Source of the DNA: Paraburkholderia domus
Lineage (GTDB): Bacteria > Pseudomonadota > Gammaproteobacteria > Burkholderiales > Burkholderiaceae
DNA length: 64,000 bases
NCBI RefSeq assembly: GCF_905220705.1
Contig: NZ_CAJNAT010000024.1
Location: 1-64,000 of the forward strand
Direction: 5' to 3'
The position numbers and the translations under genes are program-made. This document shows, one piece after another, positions 8,763 through 17,273 of this stretch; within the stretch, counting starts at the first letter, position 1, and each line of letters starts with the position of its first letter. Under the pieces are notes generated by a model. That model was not told the origin of the DNA, searched no databases, and saw only the letters and a list, made by a program, of their open reading frames with translations.

Positions 8763-10934
8763 TTAATCATCGCAGGGGGCCGGGGATGGCGTTGTTACAT
8801 TAAGGTGTTCGCGTTGCAGTACCAGTGCAGCAAGCCGCTGCACGATGGTTTCCAGTGGCGTCCCTGGCCCAAACACGTCGGCCACACCTCGATGCCTCAG
8901 CCATCTTGCGTGTTCATCTGGCACGATTCCGCCGACCACCACTGTGGCTCCGGCACCGCGGTCGGCCAGTTCGCCGAGCAACTGCGACACGAGCTCCCGA
9001 TGTGCACCGGATAGCGACGAAACGCCGATCACGTCCGGTTTCTGCGCAACCGCCAGATCCGCGGTGCTGCTGGGAGAGCTGAACATGTCCCCCAGAGATA
9101 CCTCGAAACCCGCATCGGACAGCGCGGCCGCAACGACGTTAGCACCGCGATCGTGTCCGTCCTGCCCCAGTTTTGCAATCAGCACTCGTAGTTTCCGCCC
9201 GATCAACACAGATACCCGGTTCACTTCCTCGCACGCGGCACGCCATGCTGAATCACTTGCGCGTTCAGCACCGTACACGTCGTGATGGGTGTCATGCCGC
9301 ATGACATAACGCGGCCAGACAACTTCGAGCGCCCGCGTACATTCACCCATTGTCGCACGCGCGCGGATGCATTCGATCGTGAGCGCCAGCAAGTTCGCGG
9401 TGCCGTCACGTGCGGCACGGGTCAGTTTCTCTAACGCACGCGAAACCGTCACACAATCGCGTTGCGCTTTCGCATTGGCGATACGTCTTGCCTGCTGGGC
9501 CTGCACGCGTCGGCCGTCGATTTCCAGAGACGCAGCGGGTGCGTCCGCATCCGGTGACACAAAGCGGTTCACGCCGACCACCACCCGCTCTCCCGCATCG
9601 ATGTGTGCCTGAGTTCTGGTTGCGGACTGATGAATGCGGCGATGCACCCAGCCCGAGCGAATCGCAGCGAGCACCCCGCCCTGAGCTTCGATGTCGACAA
9701 GCAACGCATGTGTCCGCTTCGCCACATCGGCCGTCAACGCCTCCATCATGTAAGAGCCTGCCCAAGGATCGACTACGTCACACAACCCCATCTCATGCTG
9801 CAGGATCAACTGCGTATCGCGAGCCAATCGCGCCGCCGGAGCGGACGGCAGGGACAGCGCCTCGTCATGCGCGTTAGTGTGCAGGGACTGCGTCCCACCG
9901 AATACAGCTGCCATCGCTTCGACGGTGGTACGCACAACATTGTTGTCCGGCTGACGCGCGCTCAGTGACCAGCCCGAAGTCTGACAATGCATCCGTAAGG
10001 CGCAGGCCTTGGCTGACCGGGCGCCGCACGAGGCGGCTATGTGCGACCACACGAGACGCGCTGCGCGCAACTTCGCAACTTCAACGAAAAAATCCGCGCC
10101 CACGCCGAAGAAAAAGCTAAGTCGTTCGCAAACCTCGTCGGCGCTCATACCCCGCGAGCACAGTGTCTCTACATACTTGCGCGCGTTCGCGAACGTCAGA
10201 GCGAGTTCAAGCACCGGGTCCGCACCTGCCTCCTGGAAGTGGTAACCCGATACAGACAGCGCATTGAAACGGGGCATGTGGACGGCCAGAAATTCGGCCA
10301 CATCGCCCACGATCCGCAACGAGGGTTCCGGCGCGAAGATCCACGTGTTGCGCACCATGTATTCCTTCAGAATGTCATTCTGAATGGTTCCGGTCAGTTG
10401 TCCCGCCGGAACGCCGTGCTCCTCGGCGGCAACGATGAACGCAGCGAGGACCGGCAGCACTGCACCGTTCATCGTCATCGAAACCGACACCCTCTCCAGC
10501 GCAATGCCCTCGAAAAGACGCGCCATGTCGTCCACGGTGTCAATGGCGACGCCCGCCATCCCTACGTCGGCGAGAGCCTCTGGTTCGTCTGAGTCGTAGC
10601 CTCGCTGCGTCGGCAAGTCGAATGCAACCGAAAGGCCTTGCGCTCCCTGCTCCAACGCGGTCCGGAACGCCAGATTCGATCCGGCGGCATCCGCATATCC
10701 CGTGTATTGGCGGATCGTCCACGGCTTTTGGGTGTACATCGATGCATACGGTCCGCGTACGAACGGCGCCTGGCCCGGCAGAGAGTCCGTGTGCACGAGG
10801 TTTTCCGCGTCGGCCGCGGTATAGAGAGGCTTCAGCGGAATGGGCCGTCGCTGGCGCTGCAAGCCGTCCTCGGAATCCTGTTCCTGAAGCGACACCGTCT
10901 TATGCAACATGGTCGTTGAGTTCCGCGCGCTCAT
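8763..10934 (-). CDS. Methylmalonyl-CoA mutase, single-chain B12 enzyme
   Basis: A 723-residue adenosylcobalamin enzyme. The N-terminal TIM-barrel domain contains TIRQYTGY (Tyr about 77) and TIQNDILKEYMVRNTW (Arg about 195). These correspond to Tyr89 and Arg207 of the Propionibacterium mutase, which set specificity for methylmalonyl-CoA; isobutyryl-CoA mutases change both. SGYHFQEAGA and TSGWSLSARQPDNNVVRT are also conserved. The C-terminal domain (about 581-723) has the base-off cobalamin motif GQDGHDRG. It interconverts succinyl-CoA and methylmalonyl-CoA. Its ATG overlaps the stop of the LnmK-like gene (ATGA), and it is the last gene of the nitrilase operon. No meaB-type chaperone or epimerase is adjacent. 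Confidence 0.9.
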   Translation of the reverse strand: MSARNSTTMLHKTVSLQEQDSEDGLQRQRRPIPLKPLYTAADAENLVHTDSLPGQAPFVRGPYASMYTQKPWTIRQYTGYADAAGSNLAFRTALEQGAQGLSVAFDLPTQRGYDSDEPEALADVGMAGVAIDTVDDMARLFEGIALERVSVSMTMNGAVLPVLAAFIVAAEEHGVPAGQLTGTIQNDILKEYMVRNTWIFAPEPSLRIVGDVAEFLAVHMPRFNALSVSGYHFQEAGADPVLELALTFANARKYVETLCSRGMSADEVCERLSFFFGVGADFFVEVAKLRAARLVWSHIAASCGARSAKACALRMHCQTSGWSLSARQPDNNVVRTTVEAMAAVFGGTQSLHTNAHDEALSLPSAPAARLARDTQLILQHEMGLCDVVDPWAGSYMMEALTADVAKRTHALLVDIEAQGGVLAAIRSGWVHRRIHQSATRTQAHIDAGERVVVGVNRFVSPDADAPAASLEIDGRRVQAQQARRIANAKAQRDCVTVSRALEKLTRAARDGTANLLALTIECIRARATMGECTRALEVVWPRYVMRHDTHHDVYGAERASDSAWRAACEEVNRVSVLIGRKLRVLIAKLGQDGHDRGANVVAAALSDAGFEVSLGDMFSSPSSTADLAVAQKPDVIGVSSLSGAHRELVSQLLGELADRGAGATVVVGGIVPDEHARWLRHRGVADVFGPGTPLETIVQRLAALVLQREHLNVTTPSPAPCDD

Positions 10935-11764
10935 ACCTGTCTCCAGCGCTTTTCCGTCACGATGTCCGCTATCTTCTGCCCATCGCTGCCGCGACGCACT
11001 TCGCTCCAGTGGGCAATGCCGCGCTCATCGCGCCGTTCGCCGACGACCTGCACCTCAAGCGTATCGCCGACGTTCAGATTGCCGTAGTAGAACAGGTCGC
11101 GACTGGCGATGACAGGCGGCTCGTCGAAGCGGTGCAGCTGCCACTCAGCGCGATCGACAAAAGCCTGAAAGCTCGCAAAGTACAGAAAGTCCGCGCCGTT
11201 GAAGTCGTTATTGGGGCAAGGCAGAAAATCGACGGACCGGTTGGTCGAGCGTACATCTGCGACAGGTGGGATGCACGCCGCCATATCGCCGGCGCGCAAC
11301 TGCTTGCCCAGTTGCACCATCTGAGCCGCTTCGTCGGGCATCGTGCTAACGTCCCCGCCAAGCGACGCGAGCGTGGCGCGCGCGACCGAGCGGTTGTTAC
11401 GTGCCTCGCGGCGCCGCACGAAAGTCGACGACATCGACAACGTGCTGACCGTCAAGTCGCCGCGTACAATCCGATGCGTGCTGAAGTGCCGGACCGCGCC
11501 GATGCGGCACAGCCCAGTGTGGATCTGGAACGCTTCGTTCTCTTCGATTGCATTGAATACATGAGTACGCAGCCGGATCGCCGTGAATGCCGCGTACGAC
11601 TTGCCACCATCGTCGTCGATGAAATCGGGCACACTTCTGCCCGTGTGTGCCGCCAGTACTTCCCAGTGACGATGGCCGCACTCCTTGAGAAGCCAGTTTT
11701 CGGACAGGCCGGTAAAACTCAGTTGAGGCATGCCGGCGCGGTAGAGCCCATTCGACGCATGCAT
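10931..11764 (-). CDS. LnmK-like (Pnap_2097 family) acyltransferase/decarboxylase
   Basis: A 277-residue protein with the opening GMPQLSFTGLSENWLLKECG and later FVRRREARNNRSVARA. I recognise these as the LnmK/Pnap_2097 family of double hot-dog proteins. LnmK of leinamycin biosynthesis takes methylmalonyl-CoA, self-acylates, decarboxylates and passes propionyl to a carrier protein. The start may be 11764 or 11731 (MPQLSF); neither has a strong ribosome site. It lies four bases after the flavoprotein gene and overlaps the mutase by ATGA. The mutase could supply its methylmalonyl-CoA. No acyl carrier protein is visible in the window, so the acceptor is unknown. Confidence 0.72.
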   Translation of the reverse strand: MHASNGLYRAGMPQLSFTGLSENWLLKECGHRHWEVLAAHTGRSVPDFIDDDGGKSYAAFTAIRLRTHVFNAIEENEAFQIHTGLCRIGAVRHFSTHRIVRGDLTVSTLSMSSTFVRRREARNNRSVARATLASLGGDVSTMPDEAAQMVQLGKQLRAGDMAACIPPVADVRSTNRSVDFLPCPNNDFNGADFLYFASFQAFVDRAEWQLHRFDEPPVIASRDLFYYGNLNVGDTLEVQVVGERRDERGIAHWSEVRRGSDGQKIADIVTEKRWRQV

Positions 11765-11768
11765 GACT

Positions 11769-13070
11769 TTATGCGGCCATGGTTTCAACACTTGCCACGG
11801 GCTGCGCACAAGCCGCACGAATCGCGTCGACGATAAACTGCGCGTCGCGGGCGACACCGGAAAAACGGCCGGATCCCCATGTGTGCAGCCATGGCAGCCC
11901 CACGAAATACAGACCGGACAACGGCGTGACGCCACGCGTGTGCGCCGGGTAGCCACGGCCGCTGAACACCGGTACGTCCAGCCAGTTGAAATCAGGCGTG
12001 AATCCAATGCACCATACGATCGACGCGATGCCGCTGGCGGCCAGATCGAGTGCCGTACGCTCGCCGTCCGGGCGCCAGACCGGCTCGTAGGGTGCGCCCG
12101 GTGGCGCATCAATGCCGCTTTTCTCAATGAATCGATCGATGCTTAAGTTGATGCGGTTATACGTGTCATCCGCATCATCGAGGTTCACTTGCAGGTTCGG
12201 CGCAAATTGCAGCGCGCCGGCCTGGAGGTCGTCGAGGCGTCCGTACAATTCCATGCCCTCGGCTGCAAATCGGCGCAGATCGATGTCCCGACCGCCATCG
12301 CGTCCGGTCACATAGTGGTTGGTGTTGTCACGCACGCCTTCACGCAACGGATGCTGTTCGACGGGCATCTCGTAGTAACACATGTCAGCGAGCCAGTCGA
12401 CCACGTCGCGGCCGCGGTAGAAGCGTGCGCAGCGCGGCGCTTCGCCTACGGCCAGATACACTTTCTTGCCGGCCAGATGCAGATCTTCCGCGATCTGCGC
12501 ACCGGACTGCCCGGAACCGACGACAAGCACCGCTCCGTCCGGCAACGCCTGTGGATTGCGGTATTCCGACGACTGCAACTGCACGATATGAGCCGGCAGG
12601 CGCTCGGCCATGCGTGGCACGATGGGCGTGTGATAGCCGCCCGAAGCAACGACAACGTGATCGGCCGTGAATTCCCCCTGTGACGTGCTCACCGAGTATC
12701 GCCCGTCCGCGGCGCGCTTGACGCGCTGGACCGCGGTGTGTTCGAGCACGGGTGCATCGACCTTCGCAATGAAGCCGTCCAGATACGCGACGATCTCGTC
12801 TTTTTTCATGAAGCCATGCGGATCGGAACCGCTGTATGGATGGCCGGGCAACGCACACTGCCAGTTCGGCGTCACGAGACAGAACGCGTCCCAGCGCTGG
12901 CTTCGCCACGTATGGGTGACCGTGTGCTTTTCGAACACGAGATGATCGATATTCGCCTGTTGCAGAAAGTAGCTAATAGATAGCCCGGCCTGCCCACCAC
13001 CGACGACGAGCACGCTGTAGTGGCCACCGTCGGGCCGCGATTCATTCTGCGTGGTAAGTGTGTTCGACAT
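11769..13070 (-). CDS. MSMEG_0569-family flavin-dependent oxidoreductase (Nit1C)
   Basis: A 433-residue CzcO/FMO-like flavoprotein. It has an FAD dinucleotide motif, SVLVVGGGQAGLSISYFL, near residue 20 and an NADPH motif, VLVVGSGQSGAQIAEDL, near residue 180. A closing segment, GLYFVGLPWLHTWGSGRFSG, is typical of the family found in nitrilase (Nit1C) clusters. It presumably oxygenates or oxidises the pathway intermediate. The start at 13070 has GAGG eight bases upstream; a longer form from 13157 would overlap the preceding gene. It is the eighth gene of the operon, 80 bases after the MSMEG_0570-like gene. Confidence 0.88.
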   Translation of the reverse strand: MSNTLTTQNESRPDGGHYSVLVVGGGQAGLSISYFLQQANIDHLVFEKHTVTHTWRSQRWDAFCLVTPNWQCALPGHPYSGSDPHGFMKKDEIVAYLDGFIAKVDAPVLEHTAVQRVKRAADGRYSVSTSQGEFTADHVVVASGGYHTPIVPRMAERLPAHIVQLQSSEYRNPQALPDGAVLVVGSGQSGAQIAEDLHLAGKKVYLAVGEAPRCARFYRGRDVVDWLADMCYYEMPVEQHPLREGVRDNTNHYVTGRDGGRDIDLRRFAAEGMELYGRLDDLQAGALQFAPNLQVNLDDADDTYNRINLSIDRFIEKSGIDAPPGAPYEPVWRPDGERTALDLAASGIASIVWCIGFTPDFNWLDVPVFSGRGYPAHTRGVTPLSGLYFVGLPWLHTWGSGRFSGVARDAQFIVDAIRAACAQPVASVETMAA

Positions 13071-13149
13071 GATTGGATCCTCAATGAAAAATTCGCTGAC
13101 GAAACGCGGCAGTGCGGCGGTGCAGTGCGCGCTGCTGGAATCGCCTGTT

Positions 13150-13434
13150 TCAGCCAAGCTCGATGACCGTCACAGCTGCGCCCGGCTCGTCCATGAAGCG
13201 CTCGGCATCCGCCTCGATCTTCGACAGTTGATCCATCGCCGCTGAGCAGGCGAAGCCATACTTTTCTCGTACCCGCTCCGATCCTATGTGCAGCGCCTTG
13301 CGCGACCGCTCGAGAAAGTCTTCGACGGCGTAACGTTCGCCGGGTGTGAAAAATTCGCTAACGACCGTCGACGGCGAATAGCAGTTCGCTTCGCTGCCGT
13401 CGGGCCATTGAATCCGGAAGTTCATGACTGGCAT
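13150..13434 (-). CDS. MSMEG_0570-family small protein (Nit1C)
   Basis: A 94-residue acidic protein, MPVMNFRIQWPDGSEANCYS, then a helical part with VVSEFFTPGERYAVEDFLER. It matches the small protein always found next to the flavoprotein in Nit1C-type clusters (also called nitrogen-starvation response protein in some annotations). GGAG lies five bases before the ATG. A conserved cysteine in PDGSEANCYSPS and another in the C-terminal helix are visible. Its biochemical role is unknown; it may be a partner or carrier for a neighbouring enzyme. Confidence 0.85.
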   Translation of the reverse strand: MPVMNFRIQWPDGSEANCYSPSTVVSEFFTPGERYAVEDFLERSRKALHIGSERVREKYGFACSAAMDQLSKIEADAERFMDEPGAAVTVIELG

Positions 13435-13443
13435 AGTTTCTCC

Positions 13444-14622
13444 TTAGTGCAGGGCGAGTGGCTGGGTCGCCAGCCACTGCAGGTAAATGTCGAGATGACG
13501 GCGCGCGCTCGCCGCCCATCCGAAGCGGTCCAGCAGCGCCGGCACGGCGTGAACGAAGTCGAGGCCGCCACGCGAGTCCAGTGCGCGGCTCAGCGCAGCT
13601 GCGATGGATCGCGCGTCGTCCGGCTGTGCCCAGCAGCACACGCTTGTATCCAGGTATTCGGTGAATGGCGCGATCTGCGACACGACGACAGGTTTGCCGC
13701 TCGCGAGCGCTTCCAGCACGACGAGGCCGAAACCCTCGCGCAGCGATACCATCGACACGGCATCGGCGCTACGAAAGAGCGCGGGAATGACTTCGTCCCG
13801 AACCGGCCCGGTCACGACGACCGGTTGACCGTGGCCTATGGCGAATCCGTGCTGGGCGGCGCGTGTCGCAAAACGCTGACTGTAGGTGTCGTGATCGAGC
13901 AGACTTGCGCCACCGGCAATCACGAGTTGCGCATCGGGCCGTGTCTCGCGCAGCAGAGCGAACGCGTCGAGCAGCATCAGCGTGTTCTTGCGCTCCTCGA
14001 CGCCGCCGACTGCGAGTACGACGGGCGTGCCGACGATGCCCAACTGCTGCCGCAGCGCTGTGTCGTCGGACGATGCGCGTTCGCCATAGCGGTCAAGGTC
14101 GACGCCGTTCGATACGGTCCGCGGCTCGGCCCCGAAGGTCTCGCGCATGTAAGTGGTCCAGGTATCGCTGACACACATCAAGACATCGGCGTCGTGCCAG
14201 GCGCGGCGTTGCCAGCGCTCGAGTTGCGGATTGTCGAACCGGTCCAGATGATGAACCGTGCGCAAAAAGCCGCGAATGGCCCGCTCCTGCTTCAGCTCGG
14301 CGAGCGCATTGCCGCTAATACTGTCCTGCGCGTGCAGCACATCGAAGGCATTGGCGTCGTGTCGCAGCACAGCCGCCTTCAAGGCGCGGATCCGCGTGTC
14401 GATCATGGCGACGGTACCGACCTGCGAGCCTGTCAAACGTGCGAGCACGACGCGGCAAGGAGACTCGCGAAACATCGTTTCCCCGTCAGCCGCCGGTGCG
14501 AAAATGGTCACATCATGACCTTGCTGGTGTAGCGCACGCGCGAGTTCGAGCGTATGCACCACGCCGCCGCGCGGGTTGACCGAGTGAGTGAGCAGCGCGA
14601 TGCGCAGCCTGGAGGTGTTCAT
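13444..14622 (-). CDS. MSMEG_0565-family glycosyltransferase (Nit1C)
   Basis: A 392-residue GT-B, family 4-like glycosyltransferase. The N-terminal Rossmann domain begins MNTSRLRIALLTHSVNPRGG with the glycine-rich GGVVHTLELARAL loop. The C-terminal nucleotide-sugar domain has VVLAVGGVEERKNTLMLLDA and the EX7E-like SLREGFGLVVLEALASGKPV. The presence of a glycosyltransferase in a nitrilase cluster implies that the pathway makes or modifies a glycoside. Its ATG overlaps the stop of the PurM-like gene (ATGA), and it ends 10 bases before the MSMEG_0570-like gene. Confidence 0.87.
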   Translation of the reverse strand: MNTSRLRIALLTHSVNPRGGVVHTLELARALHQQGHDVTIFAPAADGETMFRESPCRVVLARLTGSQVGTVAMIDTRIRALKAAVLRHDANAFDVLHAQDSISGNALAELKQERAIRGFLRTVHHLDRFDNPQLERWQRRAWHDADVLMCVSDTWTTYMRETFGAEPRTVSNGVDLDRYGERASSDDTALRQQLGIVGTPVVLAVGGVEERKNTLMLLDAFALLRETRPDAQLVIAGGASLLDHDTYSQRFATRAAQHGFAIGHGQPVVVTGPVRDEVIPALFRSADAVSMVSLREGFGLVVLEALASGKPVVVSQIAPFTEYLDTSVCCWAQPDDARSIAAALSRALDSRGGLDFVHAVPALLDRFGWAASARRHLDIYLQWLATQPLALH

Positions 14623-15601
14623 CGCGAGCCCCCCGAAGGCGCGCCGATGAATGGCGCATCGCGAAAATTCCACAACGATGCCGCGTCGCCGCGTTGATGA
14701 AGCACCACCTCGCGTGAGGCATCCACGCTGCCGATTGCCGCGCACGTCAGCGACCGGACGGCAAAGCGCTCGATCACTTCTTCAACGTGCTGTTCGCGGA
14801 CCGACAATAAAAATCCGAAGCTTGGGAACGCACTGACCCAACGTTCGAAATCGACGCCGTCAGGGTGCGGAATCGCGTCCAGATCGATACGCGCGCCGAC
14901 CTGTGAGCATTCGAGCAGCATCAACGCAGTACCGAGTGCGCCTGCCATGCTGATATCTTTCGCCGCGTCGCACAGGCCCGCTTCAGCAAGCGATGGCAAC
15001 AACTCAAGATCGGCACGTAGCCTCGCAGACGGCGCGCCAACCGACGCGTTCCAGAACGGATACGGGTCTTCGAATCGGCCGCGCGTATCGACGGCCATCA
15101 GAAGCCGGTCGCCGGGCATGGCATTAAAGCTCGACAGCAGCGCCTGTGCGCGTCCGATGATCGCCACGGCCAGTTGCGATTGCGCGCTACGCACGTTGCT
15201 ATGGCCGCCGACGATGGGCACGCCATACGCGACAGACGCGGCCGCCATACCCGCGAGCACCGGCTCAGCGCCGGCGCGTCGCTCCATAGCGCATCGACGA
15301 CGGCCAGTGGCCGGCCGCCCATCGCGTAGATATCGCTGACGTTGACCATTACGCTGCTGTAGCCGGCGAACCACGGCATCGCGTCGACGAAGTCGCTTAC
15401 CAACCCTTCGATCGCGAAGAGCAGGTAGCCGGCGCCGTCAGCGATGGCCGCACAGTCGTCGCCGACGGCGACAGCCTGCGCGAGATCGCCTGTGCCCCGC
15501 GGCAGCCGGTTGGCCAGCGACTCGACGACACCCGCGATATCGGTCTTGTGACAAAAGCCACGGCTCGCCCGGAGCCTCTCCACTAGTGCCGCGACACTCA
15601 T
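14619..15601 (-). pseudogene. sll0787-family AIR synthase (PurM)-like protein, frameshifted
   Basis: The family is split over two frames. From the ATG at 15601 one reads MSVAALVERLRASRGFCHKT, a nucleotide-binding AVGDDCAAI, and VNVSDIYAMGGRPLAVVDAL. At about 15265-15290 the homology moves to another frame (AEPVLAGMAAASVAYGVPIVGGHSN) and continues to the stop at 14619. One missing base in a GC-rich stretch explains it; without correction, translation stops at 15098 after 167 residues. Family members are PurM-like ATP-dependent enzymes of unknown substrate in Nit1C clusters. All neighbours are intact, and both ends overlap neighbours by ATGA, so a recent mutation or a sequencing error is likely. 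Confidence 0.85.
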
Positions 15602-16158
15602 GACGCTCTCCGGCTCAGCGCAACGAAGCCGCTCTCAGGCGTCGCGCACGGCGGATAGGCGTCGAGTTGCGCCTGCATCAGATGATGAGGCCGGCCAAAC
15701 AGCATCTCCTCCTGTCGGGTTTCCCAGCGCAGGCGTCGAAAAAGCGACACATTCTGACTCTGCACATGCGCGAGAAAAGTCTCGCAACCGAGAGCATGCG
15801 CACTACTGACTGCAAGCCGGATCAATGTCGCTCCGATCTTGCCTTGCCGCCGGAACGCAGCATGAACGGCCAGACGCGAACCGAGCCACACGCCAGGCTC
15901 CGTTTCGTGAATACGCACGGTCCCGACCACCTGCTCGGGCGTTCCGGCCACACAACTCAGTGCGACCAGCAGCCGCGCATGCTCGTCGATCTCGTCGCGG
16001 TCATCGCCGACGAAAAGGCCCTGCTCGATGCAGAACACTGCACGCCTCAGTTTGTACGCTTCGGACGCTTCCCACGGCAGCGTCGCCCATTTGACGCGGT
16101 ACTCGCTTGGCGTATAAGCGACGTCTGAGGCAACCCGATCGATCGCGTCGCAGAACAT
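15598..16158 (-). CDS. MSMEG_0567-family GNAT N-acetyltransferase (Nit1C)
   Basis: A 186-residue protein. A GNAT fold is indicated by LRRAVFCIEQGLFVGDDRDE near the N-terminus, then VVGTVRIHET, WLGSRLAVHAAFRRQGKIGA (the acetyl-CoA pyrophosphate loop, R/Q-x-x-G-x-A type) and FLAHVQSQNVSLFRRLRWE. The start at 16158 (MFCDAIDRVAS) sits two bases after the radical SAM stop; its stop overlaps the PurM-like gene. It belongs to the N-acyltransferase family fixed in Nit1C clusters, probably acetylating an amine intermediate. Confidence 0.87.
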   Translation of the reverse strand: MFCDAIDRVASDVAYTPSEYRVKWATLPWEASEAYKLRRAVFCIEQGLFVGDDRDEIDEHARLLVALSCVAGTPEQVVGTVRIHETEPGVWLGSRLAVHAAFRRQGKIGATLIRLAVSSAHALGCETFLAHVQSQNVSLFRRLRWETRQEEMLFGRPHHLMQAQLDAYPPCATPESGFVALSRRAS

Positions 16159-16160
16159 GA

Positions 16161-17273
16161 TTACACCTCGTATGACGACAGTGACGAACAAGCACCGCAC
16201 TTGCCGCAGCCCGCCTTGATATCGGTCGAGCGCATGCCCGCGTCGCCAAGCATGGCCGCGAGCGGCGCCAGGACCGATCGCATGAACGCCGGCGACGGCG
16301 CCGGATGATCCTCAAGCGGCGTGCCGCTGATCGGCACGAAGGGCACAACAAACGGATAGACGCCCAGCGCGATCAGTTCGCGCGACATGTCGAGAATCGC
16401 CTCTGCGCTGTCGCCCAGCCCGGCAAGAATGTAGGTGCTGACCTGAGCGCGCCCGAACACCTCGACGGCGGCCTTGAACGCCGTCATATAGCGCGCAATG
16501 GGTACGCTCGCCTTGCCTGGCATGATGCGTTCGCGCACTTCGGGCGTGACCGCTTCGAGATGCATGCCAAGCGTATCGATGCCGCTCGACTTCATCCGCT
16601 CGAACCAGATGTCGTCATCGGGCGGTTCGCATTGCGCCTGGATCGGCAAATCGACCGCCGCCTTGATCGCGAACGCGCTATCGCAAAGAATTTGCGCGCC
16701 GCGATCCGGCGTCGCCGGCGTGCCCGTCGTCAGCACCATATGCTTGACGCCATCGAGCTGCACGGCCGCACGCGCCACCTCGGCAAGCTGCTCGGGCGTC
16801 TTGCGCGCAATCGTGCGGCCGGCCGCAAGCGACTGGCCGATCGCGCAGAACTTGCACGACTTGCGGCGGCTTTCGTAGCGGATGCAGGTTTGCAGCACGG
16901 TCGTCGCCAGCACGTCCGCGCTGTGCAGTGTCGCGATGTGCGAGTACGGCACGCCGTCGCGCGTCTGCAGATCGTAGAAACGCGGCGCCTTCGGAAAGCT
17001 GATGTTCGCGATCGGAATCGTGCCGCGCGACAGCGTACTGATGCCGCCCCCATCGGGCTGCGATGCGACGAACGGCGAATTCCACGCGGTGCTCGTATGC
17101 ACGGGCACCATGATCGTCACGCCGTCGACCGTCACGGCCTTGTGATCGGACGGACCCGCGCCGCCGCGCCGGCTGGCGGCACCTGCGCGAGGATCGACGA
17201 GACGCAGACCTGAGGACTGCAACTCAGTCATCAATTGCCGGCTCGCTGCCGACAGGTTCCCGCTGGCGCTCAT
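16161..17273 (-). CDS. MSMEG_0568-family radical SAM protein (Nit1C)
   Basis: A 370-residue radical SAM protein of the biotin-synthase-like group fixed in Nit1C clusters. The cluster-binding cysteines read TCIRYESRRKSCKFCAIGQS, that is C-x9-C-x2-C instead of the canonical C-x3-C-x2-C. A second cysteine-rich patch closes the protein (KAGCGKCGACSSLSS), suggesting an auxiliary iron-sulfur site. The start at 17273 is preceded by GGAGG nine bases away, better than the ATG at 17294. The first 50 bases overlap the end of the nitrilase gene. It presumably performs a radical rearrangement or insertion on the nitrilase pathway intermediate; the substrate is unknown. Confidence 0.9.
   Translation of the reverse strand: MSASGNLSAASRQLMTELQSSGLRLVDPRAGAASRRGGAGPSDHKAVTVDGVTIMVPVHTSTAWNSPFVASQPDGGGISTLSRGTIPIANISFPKAPRFYDLQTRDGVPYSHIATLHSADVLATTVLQTCIRYESRRKSCKFCAIGQSLAAGRTIARKTPEQLAEVARAAVQLDGVKHMVLTTGTPATPDRGAQILCDSAFAIKAAVDLPIQAQCEPPDDDIWFERMKSSGIDTLGMHLEAVTPEVRERIMPGKASVPIARYMTAFKAAVEVFGRAQVSTYILAGLGDSAEAILDMSRELIALGVYPFVVPFVPISGTPLEDHPAPSPAFMRSVLAPLAAMLGDAGMRSTDIKAGCGKCGACSSLSSYEV

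Noticed and set aside
10622..11836. 404-codon plus-strand open frame
   Set aside because: Antisense to the mutase and LnmK-like genes, spanning their boundary; composition is Arg/Ala-rich and not protein-like.
13288..14532. 414-codon plus-strand open frame
   Set aside because: Antisense to the glycosyltransferase, whose motifs are clear on the minus strand.
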